A stretch of 64,000 nt of DNA from an uncultured Bacteroidales bacterium (GTDB lineage Bacteria > Bacteroidota > Bacteroidia > Bacteroidales > WCHB1-69), in NCBI GenBank assembly GCA_900316305.1, contig ONCM01000006.1:1-64000 (forward strand). Direction: 5' to 3'. The notes below the pieces were generated by a model, which searched no databases, had not been told where the DNA came from, and saw nothing but the letters and a program-made list of their open reading frames with translations. This document shows positions 54,073-62,171 of this stretch, piece by piece. The position numbers and the translations under genes were made by a program. How positions within the stretch are numbered: position 1 is the first letter of the stretch; every line of letters starts with the position of its first letter.

Positions 54073-54080
54073 TATTTTTG
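54073..54080 (+). promoter_or_regulatory. Promoter -7 element TATTTTTG
   Basis: TAnnTTTG match 53 bases before the STAS gene, so that gene can be expressed separately from the phosphatase. Confidence 0.55.
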
Positions 54081-54133
54081 CAAAGTATTTTCGACAAACA
54101 ATTATTAGAAACAAACCAAACAAAAAATACATT

Positions 54134-54439
54134 ATGGACATCAACATTACCGAAGAGGGCAACACCATCACCGCCACATTTGACGGACGTTTGGACACCG
54201 TGGCCGCACAACAAATCGCGGAAACTATCGAGCCGCTGATGCAGAATGCCAATCAGAACATCATCCTCGATTGCGAGAAGATGCCGTTCATCAGCAGTTC
54301 CGGTCTTCGCATCTTCTTGAAAATCAGAAAGGAAGTTGCCGCAAAAGGCGGTAAAATGTATCTCAAGAACGTCTGTCCCGACGTGATGCAGATCTTCAAA
54401 ATGACCAAACTGGACGACATTTTCGAGACCATCAATTAA
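54134..54439 (+). CDS. STAS-domain anti-anti-sigma factor (RsbV/SpoIIAA-like)
   Basis: 101 residues, a single STAS domain: FDGRLDTVAAQQIAETIEPL, IILDCEKMPFISSSGLRIFL, with the phosphorylatable serine in ISSSG at about residue 56. It would be the substrate of the RsbU-RsbW-like fusion encoded upstream. No cognate sigma factor is in this window, so the output may be another HATPase partner or a non-sigma target. Confidence 0.92.
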   Translation: MDINITEEGNTITATFDGRLDTVAAQQIAETIEPLMQNANQNIILDCEKMPFISSSGLRIFLKIRKEVAAKGGKMYLKNVCPDVMQIFKMTKLDDIFETIN

Positions 54440-54473
54440 TCAAACGAATACCTCATACCAAAATTTTTACATT

Positions 54474-55853
54474 ATGAATATTGGTCGAATCAGATTAGTA
54501 AGATGGCTGATGGCTGCTTTTATCATCTTGACAACCATCAATTTGCAGGCTCAAGAAGTGATCAATCATGATGATCCACCCGCTCCTGACAACGAATTCA
54601 CTATCGGTGCCAAATTGAAGACCCGTGGGGAGATTCGAGTCGGAGGCTTTGATGATGAAGGTGACGAGAGTGGCAATGATCGGAGGGCTCAGTTCATCAT
54701 GGGTCAGTATCGGATTGACCTCGGGTACAAACGGTCCGACTGGTTGGAGATACGACTTTCACCGCAGTTCGCCGGTGTTTGGGGACAGGCAGGCGGTACA
54801 TTGAGCCTCGCCGAAGGTTGGCTCTCCATGAAGCACAACAAAACCGGACTGTTCACCAAAATTGGTCGCCAATGCTTTGAGTACGATGACGAGCGTATCT
54901 TGGGTTACGATGACTGGACGATGACCGCGCCCACCCACGACGCTATAAAACTCGGCTACGAAGGGTACGGCCACAAAGTGCACATACTCCTCGCCTACAA
55001 CCAAAATGCAGAAAATGCAGAGACCGGCGTCGATTATTATTCCAACGGCATACAGCCCTACAAAACGATGCAAACACTTTGGTATCACTACAATACGCCA
55101 AAGAACTTTTTCGGAATTTCGTTGATTGGCATGAATATCGGGATGCAGAGCAAGAACCCTCAATTTCCAGACAAAACCTACTATCAGCAGCTGGTCGGTA
55201 CCTACGTGACGTTAAACCCCAGCATCGTCGCGTTGGAAGGTGCTTTCTACTACCAAATGGGCAAAGAGGAGCACGGCATGCCACTGAATGCTTACATGGG
55301 AAGTGTGAAGGCAACGGTCACGCCTAATGAGATGTACAACCTCTATGCCGGCTACGATTACCTGAGCGGCGATAATTTCCCCATCACGGTGAATGGCGGT
55401 TTTGGCCTTATATACCATAAAGAGGCCAGGGGATTCTCCCCGCTGTTCGGATCGCACCACGAATTTTATGGCGCCATGGACTTCTTCTATTTGAACAGCT
55501 ATGTGCACAACTTCTCCCCCGGTTTGCAAAACCTCTATGTCGGCGGCAACGTCAGCCCAGTTCCAGGATTGAAGATCAACGCCGCTTATCACTTTTACGG
55601 CATCACCGCCGATCTTAAAACCGGAGATGGATATCTGAATAAAGCATTGGGCCACGAAGTGGAACTCAACGTCGGCTACACCTTCGCAAAATTTGTGACG
55701 GTGGGGGCTGGCTACACCTACATGCGCGGCACGGAGACGATGGTGGTCCTCCAACAGTCAACCGACTACCGCCGCCTGCATTGGGGTTGGGTGATGCTGA
55801 GCGTCAACCCAACTATCTTCACCTATGCCTGGAACGACAAGAAGAAACTTTAG
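54474..55853 (+). CDS. Predicted outer-membrane beta-barrel, alginate-export-like
   Basis: 459 residues with a signal peptide (MADGCFYHL-like region: RWLMAAFIILTTINLQA). The mature protein has many amphipathic strands with aromatic ends (GQYRIDLGYKRSDWLEIRL, GYTFAKFVTVGAGYTYMRG) and matches the alginate export/OprD-like 18-strand barrel pattern. It probably forms a substrate-selective outer-membrane channel. The gene is 34 bases after the STAS gene. The substrate is unknown. Confidence 0.75.
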   Translation: MNIGRIRLVRWLMAAFIILTTINLQAQEVINHDDPPAPDNEFTIGAKLKTRGEIRVGGFDDEGDESGNDRRAQFIMGQYRIDLGYKRSDWLEIRLSPQFAGVWGQAGGTLSLAEGWLSMKHNKTGLFTKIGRQCFEYDDERILGYDDWTMTAPTHDAIKLGYEGYGHKVHILLAYNQNAENAETGVDYYSNGIQPYKTMQTLWYHYNTPKNFFGISLIGMNIGMQSKNPQFPDKTYYQQLVGTYVTLNPSIVALEGAFYYQMGKEEHGMPLNAYMGSVKATVTPNEMYNLYAGYDYLSGDNFPITVNGGFGLIYHKEARGFSPLFGSHHEFYGAMDFFYLNSYVHNFSPGLQNLYVGGNVSPVPGLKINAAYHFYGITADLKTGDGYLNKALGHEVELNVGYTFAKFVTVGAGYTYMRGTETMVVLQQSTDYRRLHWGWVMLSVNPTIFTYAWNDKKKL

Positions 55854-55856
55854 CTT

Positions 55857-55898
55857 TTGGCTGTTGGCTATTGGCTGTTGGCTAAAAGCTAATAGCCA
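55857..55898. repeat. Heptamer tandem repeat, TTGGCTR family, with inverted end
   Basis: Units TTGGCTG, TTGGCTA, TTGGCTG, TTGGCTA, then inverted AATAGCCAA (55890-55898). It lies between convergent genes and can fold as a hairpin, so it may end both transcripts. Confidence 0.8.
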
Positions 55899-55902
55899 AA
55901 GT

Positions 55903-56433
55903 CTATTTTTTAACGATATTGGAAATCTTGTAGGTCGTCACGGTGCCGTTGAACTCCTCAAACACCAATTCCACCGGGATGTTGTCCGACTTACGGTAGG
56001 TGATGACGATTTTGGAGTAACCGCGCGGGGCCGTTTTCTTCGCACTTAATGTCACCACTTTGTTGGCGCCCTTATCGGCAACGGAGCTTTCCGCGTTATT
56101 GTCGGTGGCCGCCTGCTTCCAATTGCCGTTGACACAGTTCATCAGGGTGTTGCGATAGGTGCGCATGGCGGCATTCTTCTCGGTATCTACCACTGACTTT
56201 TTGCCTCTGAGATTCGTGCTGATGGTCTTGCCATCGATGATGAAATAGTCACCGGCTGGTTTGGTGTAGCGAAGCTCCATCTTGTCGGCAGAAAAGAGCT
56301 TGAGGTTGCCCTCCGCCTCGATGGTTTTGCCGGAGGCTTTGATGAATTTGGATTCGGTGAAACGGGCCTCCACCTTCTGTGCGGAAGCGGCAAACGCCAG
56401 CATGGCAATGACAATAGTCAGTATTTTCTTCAT
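55903..56433 (-). CDS. LolA-like outer-membrane lipoprotein carrier family protein
   Basis: 176 residues with a signal peptide (MKKILTIVIAMLAFAASA). The pattern of strands (VEARFTESKFIKASGKTIEA, GNLKLFSADKMELRYTKPAG, DGKTISTNLRGKK) fits the LolA fold: an open beta-barrel that binds lipid moieties in the periplasm. It is divergent neither from nor fused to the MMPL gene; both are on the minus strand with separate -7 elements (+ 56469-56476 for this gene). LolA-like and MMPL proteins often work together in lipid or pigment trafficking. Confidence 0.82.
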   Translation of the reverse strand: MKKILTIVIAMLAFAASAQKVEARFTESKFIKASGKTIEAEGNLKLFSADKMELRYTKPAGDYFIIDGKTISTNLRGKKSVVDTEKNAAMRTYRNTLMNCVNGNWKQAATDNNAESSVADKGANKVVTLSAKKTAPRGYSKIVITYRKSDNIPVELVFEEFNGTVTTYKISNIVKK

Positions 56434-56482
56434 ATTTCAATTATTTTTTGTCTTGAATAAAAGGGCGGCAAAAGTACAATTT

Positions 56483-58903
56483 TTATTTTTCCACTCTGCG
56501 TTTCATGTATGGCCATTTCATCAACCAACGGAAAATCAACGGTTGCAATGTGTAGGTGATCAAAATGGTACATATCATGCCGATCAACGCGCATTCGCCG
56601 ATGGAGACGATAGTCGGATGTTTGGCGAACAACATCGCTCCCATCACGACAATCAACACCAACGCGGAGAAGAAAATGGCCACCTTGTGGTACTCCAATA
56701 ACCGGCTCTCCTCTTGGCGCTGTCCCTCAATGAGCCCTTTCATGACGAAAATGCTGTAATCTACACCGATACCGAAGATAAACGTGGAAATCACGATGTT
56801 GATCATGTTGAACGACAGCCCGAGGATGGCCATCCAACCTTGCACCACATACCAGCTCAAGAACATCGGCATGAAGGCGAGGAGCGATATGAAAATGTCT
56901 CGGAAGGAGACTAGCAATACTACAAACACAAAGATAGAGGAAATGAGCAATGCCATATTGAAATCTTTGTGAATCAGGGAGATTAAGCCTCCGGTGTAGT
57001 ACATGGGATCCACCACTACGGCGTGCGGTTTCGAGGCGACGAGGTCGTCAACCTCATTCATTTTCTCCTTGGAGAACTTCGGAGCATTGAAAATCAAGAA
57101 TTTACCATCAGTTTCTTCGATAAAGTTGCAGAGCAAGCCGTCGGGGACAATACCCGACTCGTATAGATTGCCGGGTTCGTATTCCGCCTCAATCATGGCC
57201 TGGAACGGCACGAAAATGTCGGGAGAAAGGTCGTTTTTCGATGCGGCGGACTTCACAGCAGCCATCGCCTGCGCCACTTTTTCGGGAGTCCAATAACGCT
57301 GCCAAGCGGCAATACGGCGTTCCTGTTCCGCTTGCGATTGGAACAGCAACGATGCCACCGGCGTGTAGGCAAAGACATCGCCAGCCCTCTGCAACGAATC
57401 CAATGTGGTGGCAAGCACCATGTTGGCATCCAAAGCCTCGTCCAAATCGGCAGCAGTGATTGCATAATACCGCTGCATACCGCCTTGGTCGTTTTTCTCC
57501 TCATACAGATTCCGGGACTTCTGGAAAGCCTCGCTCTCATATCCGATATGTTTCAGGTCATTGTCGAACTGCACCTTGCCGGAAAAGATGAACCCAATCA
57601 GAATGACAATACACAATACTATGATAATGACAGGGTTACGGTCGTAAGGATAGTTATTAATCTTGTTGATTAGTTTGAACGCTTTTTTGCTGTGTTTGGC
57701 ATCCTTCACATTCAGGAAATGGGGCAGAAAGATTAATGCGAAGAAGGTGCTGCCCAAGAGCGCGAAGGTGGCGAATAGTCCGAAGTCCTTCAACAGCTCG
57801 CTTTCAGTGAACATCAGTCCGAGGAACGCACCGACAGTGGTGAGGCAGCCGAGGCAGACGGGAACCGCTTCGTCCTTCAGCATCTGTTCCACATCACCCA
57901 CAAACCGCTGATGCACAATAATATGCAGGCAATAGCTGAGTGCAACGCCCAAAATCACGGCACCCACGCCCAAAGCCATCAGCGACATGCCGCCCTTAAT
58001 CCAATACATGCAAGCCAGCGCAAAAATGGTGCCGTAAAGGATGGGCAACACATTCTGCCAGATGATGTTGTAACTCTTGAAACTGAGGCATAAATAGAGG
58101 AGAATCAGCACCAAAGAGATGCCGATGGTGATGGCAATGTCTCGTTTCATGGTGCTGGCGTTGTCGGCAGATTCCACCACCGCGCCATGCATCAGTACTT
58201 CCACCTCCGGATGTGCTTTGTTGAATTGCTGGATGCAGTCGCGGAGATGGTTGATCAGTTTTCCGCCTTCCTGGGAATTGAAAGTTTGGAAATCAGGGGC
58301 GATAAAGATCAGTGCCACAGAACTATCGGGGCAGAAGAGATGTCCGTCGATGAGGGTGAAGCCCATGCCGCCAGAGATGTCGGGCATTAGACACTCGCGC
58401 AGTCCTAGCGGGTCGGTAGCAACCAGTTCCGAAGCCATGCCAGTCTCGTCGTCCATGATCATATCGTAATTGCGAACCATGGTCTCGTCGGCGTGGGCGA
58501 TGGCGGAGTCGAAGCGGGCGTACAGGTTCGTGTCCACGAACGACGGCACGTGCATCATGGCGTAATCGAGCGCGTTGAGGGCCATGTCGGGTTCCAGACG
58601 GTAGAGCGTGTTGGCGATGCCCTCGTCGTCGGTGAGAATGGAGTCCATCAGCTCATCAACATAGCTGACCAGCACTTCGGGTGCCGCCCCAGTCATCTGC
58701 ATGAAAAGTTTGTCTTTGACCTTAATGTTGCCGAAAACCAAATCACATTCCGACTTTTCGGATTTCGGCAGGAGTTTCATCAAATCCTCCTCAAAATGCG
58801 CTTTCGACGCAAAAAAGGCAAAAACAACACTACTTAAAACGATAAGTGTATATAAAAGGAACTTATGTTGGGTGAAAAAACGGTAAATTCTTACAAAAAC
58901 CAT
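56483..58903 (-). CDS. MMPL/RND-family predicted lipid exporter
   Basis: 806 residues with two repeats, each of one membrane segment, a large periplasmic loop and five membrane segments. Segments such as IAITIGISLVLILLYLCLSF and the GVGAVILGVALSYCLHIIVH region match the MMPL family; the second half has IVISTFIFGIGVDYSIFVMK. These transporters move lipids or polyketide-like molecules to the outer envelope. Pairing with a LolA-like protein, as here, is typical of such systems in Bacteroidota. A minus-strand -7 element (+ CAAAAGTA, 58954-58961) lies upstream. Confidence 0.88.
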   Translation of the reverse strand: MVFVRIYRFFTQHKFLLYTLIVLSSVVFAFFASKAHFEEDLMKLLPKSEKSECDLVFGNIKVKDKLFMQMTGAAPEVLVSYVDELMDSILTDDEGIANTLYRLEPDMALNALDYAMMHVPSFVDTNLYARFDSAIAHADETMVRNYDMIMDDETGMASELVATDPLGLRECLMPDISGGMGFTLIDGHLFCPDSSVALIFIAPDFQTFNSQEGGKLINHLRDCIQQFNKAHPEVEVLMHGAVVESADNASTMKRDIAITIGISLVLILLYLCLSFKSYNIIWQNVLPILYGTIFALACMYWIKGGMSLMALGVGAVILGVALSYCLHIIVHQRFVGDVEQMLKDEAVPVCLGCLTTVGAFLGLMFTESELLKDFGLFATFALLGSTFFALIFLPHFLNVKDAKHSKKAFKLINKINNYPYDRNPVIIIVLCIVILIGFIFSGKVQFDNDLKHIGYESEAFQKSRNLYEEKNDQGGMQRYYAITAADLDEALDANMVLATTLDSLQRAGDVFAYTPVASLLFQSQAEQERRIAAWQRYWTPEKVAQAMAAVKSAASKNDLSPDIFVPFQAMIEAEYEPGNLYESGIVPDGLLCNFIEETDGKFLIFNAPKFSKEKMNEVDDLVASKPHAVVVDPMYYTGGLISLIHKDFNMALLISSIFVFVVLLVSFRDIFISLLAFMPMFLSWYVVQGWMAILGLSFNMINIVISTFIFGIGVDYSIFVMKGLIEGQRQEESRLLEYHKVAIFFSALVLIVVMGAMLFAKHPTIVSIGECALIGMICTILITYTLQPLIFRWLMKWPYMKRRVEK

Positions 58904-58969
58904 ATTAAAACTTTATCATTGTATACAAAAAAAGCCTGACATTTTAGCGGCGGCAAAAGTACACAAATT

Positions 58970-59647
58970 TTACAATTGCCAATTGATCGGCGTCTTCCCC
59001 ATCGACATCAAGATTTCGTTCGTCTTGGAAAAATGCCTGCAACCGAAAAAGCCCCGCGAAGCCGACAGCGGCGACGGGTGCGGAGCGGTAAGGACATAAT
59101 GTTTGGATGTATCTATAAGATGCTGTTTCTCAATGGCATAATTACCCCAAAGCAGGAAGACGAGTCCTTCGCGCTGCTCCGAAAGCCGCTGGATGGCACA
59201 GTCGGTGAAGGTTTCCCAGCCGTGACGCTGGTGCGAACCCGCCTGATGCGCCCGCACGGTGAGCGTGGCGTTGAGCAGCAGCACCCCTTGGTTCGCCCAC
59301 GACTGCAGATTTCCGCTCCTCGGCGGCACAAAACCCACATCCGTGCTCAACTCTTTGAAGATGTTCTGCAACGACTTCGGAATCGGCACCCCGTCCTGCA
59401 CCGAAAAGCACAGTCCGTGCGCCTGTCCCTCGCCATGGTACGGATCCTGCCCGATAATCACCACCTTCACCTGATCAAACGGCGTCGAATTGAAGGCGTT
59501 GAAAATCTTCGGTCCCGGCGGAAACACCTGATAATGCTTCTTCTCCTCCACCAGAAACGCCTTCAATTCCGCAAAATACGGAGCTTGGAACTGGTCCCAA
59601 AGCACCTGTTTCCAACTGGGTTCTATTTTTGGGTTAATTGTTGACAT
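58970..59647 (-). CDS. ung: Uracil-DNA glycosylase
   Basis: 225 residues from the ATG at 59645-59647. Longer in-frame starts would add 17 residues translated from a heptamer array and are rejected. Family motifs: VVIIGQDPYHGEGQAHGLCF with the catalytic Asp and the water-activating segment, LLLNATLTVR, and the HPSPLSASRGFFGC loop. It removes uracil from DNA as the first step of base excision repair. Confidence 0.96.
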   Translation of the reverse strand: MSTINPKIEPSWKQVLWDQFQAPYFAELKAFLVEEKKHYQVFPPGPKIFNAFNSTPFDQVKVVIIGQDPYHGEGQAHGLCFSVQDGVPIPKSLQNIFKELSTDVGFVPPRSGNLQSWANQGVLLLNATLTVRAHQAGSHQRHGWETFTDCAIQRLSEQREGLVFLLWGNYAIEKQHLIDTSKHYVLTAPHPSPLSASRGFFGCRHFSKTNEILMSMGKTPINWQL

Positions 59648-59666
59648 TGACTTAGAACTTTGGACA

Positions 59667-59694
59667 TTGGCTGTTAGCTGTTGGCTATTGACAA
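59667..59694. repeat. Heptamer tandem repeat, TTGGCTR family
   Basis: Units TTGGCTG, TTAGCTG, TTGGCTA, TTGACAA, 19 bases upstream of the ung start. Same family as 55857-55884. Confidence 0.75.
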
Positions 59695-59760
59695 CCAACT
59701 AAATTAAGCAAAAAGAATGGGGCAAACGGTCAACCTTATTCAGGCATTAACACTACTACC

Positions 59761-59795
59761 AAAAGCTAACAGCCAAAAGCTAAAAGCTAAAGGCT
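59761..59795. repeat. Heptamer tandem repeat, AAAAGCT family
   Basis: Units AAAAGCT, AACAGCC, AAAAGCT, AAAAGCT, AAAGGCT. The purH stop codon (59794-59796) overlaps the last unit. Related to the TTGGCTR family by reverse complement. Confidence 0.78.
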
Positions 59796-61329
59796 AATGT
59801 CTGAAGTGCCGCACTCCCGTGAACACCATCGCAATCCCCGCTTCGTTGCAGGCCTTGATGGAATCCTCGTCACGGACACTGCCGCCAGGTTGGATGATAG
59901 CCGTCACGCCATACTCCTTGGCCATCTTCACCACATCGTCGAACGGGAAGAAAGCATCGCTGGCCAGACAAAGATTAGCAGTAAGTCCCTTTTCCTTAGC
60001 CTCTTCCAAGGCGATATGGGCAGCACCCACGCGGTTCATCTGTCCCGCACCCACACCGGCAATGCAGCCGTTACAAGCCACCGTGATGGCATTGGAGCGC
60101 ACATGCTTGCAGATCGTCATCGCCAGCTTCAGATTCTCCATCTCCGCAGCGGTGGGTTTCTTTTCCGTCACCACATTCATCTCATAATCCTCGAAGCGCT
60201 TGCGGTCGATGGACTGGCTGAGCATACCGCCCGCCACACTCACGTACATGCGCTCGTCGGCGTTGGATTTGTCCGTGCTGAAGGTCATCAGACGGATATT
60301 TTTCTTGGTGGAAAGATGGTCGAAAGCCTCCTGCGTGAAGGAGGGCGCAAGGATGATTTCGAGGAAGACAGGCTTCATCGCCTCAGCTGTCGGCAGGTCG
60401 ATTTCGCGGTTGGAAGCCACGATACCGCCGAAGATGGAGACGCTGTCGGCCTCGTAGGCACGCGTCCAAGCTTCCAAAGCGTTATTACCTAAGCCCACAC
60501 CACACGGATTTTTGTGCTTCACGGCCACCATCGTCGGACCGTCGAACTCGCGCAAAATCTGCAAAGCCGCATCGGCATCTTGTATATTATTGTAAGACAA
60601 CTCCTTACCATGCAGTTGTTCGGCCCAAGCCATGGAAAAGCCTTGCTTCTTGCCGGCATAGAAAGCGGCATTCTGATGCGGGTTCTCGCCATAACGCAAA
60701 GACTGCTTCTTGGTAAAGGTAAGCGTCAGATTCTCAGGATATTCCTCACCAGTTTTTTCAGTCAAGTAAGTGGAGATGTAGGTATCGTAAGCAGCCGTAT
60801 GACGGAACACCTTAGCAGCCAGACGACGGCGGGTTTCCAACGTGGTGTCGCCGTGGGCTTTCAGCTCGTCCAGCACGGTCTGGTAGTCAGCGTGATCGAC
60901 CACCACGGTCACAAAAGCGTGGTTCTTGGCCGCACTGCGCAACATGGAAGGACCTCCGATATCGATATTCTCAATGGCATCTTCAAACGTAGTTCCCTCT
61001 TTCTCAATGGTTTGCTTAAACGGATAGAGATTCACCACCACCATGTCAATGGGGGAAATACCATTGGCCTCCATCTCACGCACATGCTCGGGATTGGTGC
61101 GCACGGAAAGCAGACCGCCATGCACTTTCGGGTGCAAGGTCTTCACACGGCCGTCCATGATTTCCGGAAAGCCCGTCACTTCGCTGATACCGATGGTGGG
61201 AACACCCGCGGCCTCCAACGCCTTGCGGGTACCACCCGTAGAGATAATTTCGTAACCTAATTTCGTAAGTTCCTGAGCGAAAGGCACTACACCTTCCTTG
61301 TTGCTCACACTGATAATCGCTCTTTTCAT
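59794..61329 (-). CDS. purH: Bifunctional AICAR transformylase / IMP cyclohydrolase
   Basis: 511 residues. The N-terminal MGS-like IMP cyclohydrolase domain (about 1-145; SNKEGVVPFAQELTKLGYEI, FPEIMDGRVKTLHPKVHGG) is followed by the transformylase domain with QSLRYGENPHQNAAFY and the catalytic KHKNPCGVG. It carries out the last two steps of purine synthesis to IMP. Regulation with purL is not evident; each has its own minus-strand -7 element (+ CAAAAATA, 61353-61360 here). Confidence 0.97.
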   Translation of the reverse strand: MKRAIISVSNKEGVVPFAQELTKLGYEIISTGGTRKALEAAGVPTIGISEVTGFPEIMDGRVKTLHPKVHGGLLSVRTNPEHVREMEANGISPIDMVVVNLYPFKQTIEKEGTTFEDAIENIDIGGPSMLRSAAKNHAFVTVVVDHADYQTVLDELKAHGDTTLETRRRLAAKVFRHTAAYDTYISTYLTEKTGEEYPENLTLTFTKKQSLRYGENPHQNAAFYAGKKQGFSMAWAEQLHGKELSYNNIQDADAALQILREFDGPTMVAVKHKNPCGVGLGNNALEAWTRAYEADSVSIFGGIVASNREIDLPTAEAMKPVFLEIILAPSFTQEAFDHLSTKKNIRLMTFSTDKSNADERMYVSVAGGMLSQSIDRKRFEDYEMNVVTEKKPTAAEMENLKLAMTICKHVRSNAITVACNGCIAGVGAGQMNRVGAAHIALEEAKEKGLTANLCLASDAFFPFDDVVKMAKEYGVTAIIQPGGSVRDEDSIKACNEAGIAMVFTGVRHFRH

Positions 61330-61411
61330 ATTTTCGAATCTATTTTAAGCCGCAAAAATACATTTTTTCCCGCCTAATACTCCATCCCCTTGCAAAAATT
61401 GTAACCCACCA

Positions 61412-61439
61412 GTCAATGGTCAACAGTCAACGGTCAATG
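61412..61439. repeat. Heptamer tandem repeat, TGGTCAA/TTGACCA family
   Basis: Units GTCAATG, GTCAACA, GTCAACG, GTCAATG. The recO stop codon (61434-61436) lies inside the array. Reverse-complement family of 33792-33833. Confidence 0.8.
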
Positions 61440-62147
61440 CAACACCGTCGAGAGAATCTCCAACGAATCCACCTTGCGAATCTGCTCGTTGTGCATTTGG
61501 AAATAGGCGACCAGATTCTTCAGCAGGGCGTTGCGCACCCCACGGGTGACCGGCACCGACTCCTCCTCATTCAACAACCGGTGCAAATATTCGCTCTGCT
61601 GGGCGGACAAAAAACCAGAATCCTCAACAAAAAAACGCTGAAAACGACATTCCTGCAACGAAAAGTAACTGTTTTCGGGTGAAAAGTTGTCTTCGGGATA
61701 GTAGCCCATCACCATACTGAGCCGCAACAGGAATCGGATTGGCAACTCCGCAAAATTGCCTGTCGCCTCGTGCACTTTCGTAATCTCCTCTTGCAAAAAG
61801 TCAAACAACACCTCATCCTCTCCCGTATCCATCAATAACTTATAGAGTATTTCATTGTAAAACAATAAGATGGAGCTTTTCGCCGGATCATAGTACAACG
61901 GATTGGAAGCGCGACGCGGCGCTATGTCCTTCAAATACTTTAACGAACTCTTGCTATGGTCATCGTAGGAAATGTCCATCATGGCCAACGGCGAAAAATA
62001 CGACGCCGCAAACCGGTTGTTCTTCCGGAAAGCATTCTTAATGATAAACGACTGGTTCCCCTGCTGTTGCGTAAAAATCTTCACAATCAGCGAAGTGTCG
62101 CCATATTTCGTGGCATGCATCACTATCCCGGGTGTCGATACGATCAT
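61434..62147 (-). CDS. recO: DNA repair protein RecO
   Basis: 237 residues. N-terminal OB-fold region (TPGIVMHATKYGDTSLIVKIFTQ), then a helical domain; Bacteroidota RecO proteins lack most zinc-binding cysteines, as here. RecO works with RecF and RecR to load RecA on gapped DNA. The stop codon lies within a heptamer array and the start is separated from the upstream gene by another. Confidence 0.9.
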   Translation of the reverse strand: MIVSTPGIVMHATKYGDTSLIVKIFTQQQGNQSFIIKNAFRKNNRFAASYFSPLAMMDISYDDHSKSSLKYLKDIAPRRASNPLYYDPAKSSILLFYNEILYKLLMDTGEDEVLFDFLQEEITKVHEATGNFAELPIRFLLRLSMVMGYYPEDNFSPENSYFSLQECRFQRFFVEDSGFLSAQQSEYLHRLLNEEESVPVTRGVRNALLKNLVAYFQMHNEQIRKVDSLEILSTVLH

Positions 62148-62150
62148 AAC

Positions 62151-62171
62151 TATTGCCTGTTGCCTATTGCC
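62151..62171. repeat. Heptamer tandem repeat, TATTGCC family
   Basis: Units TATTGCC, TGTTGCC, TATTGCC between recO and the T9SS protein gene. Reverse-complement family of 5124-5151. Confidence 0.75.

Noticed and set aside
59648..59698. Upstream start for ung adding 17 residues
   Set aside because: The extra residues are translated heptamer repeat; the family N-terminus fits the ATG at 59645-59647.
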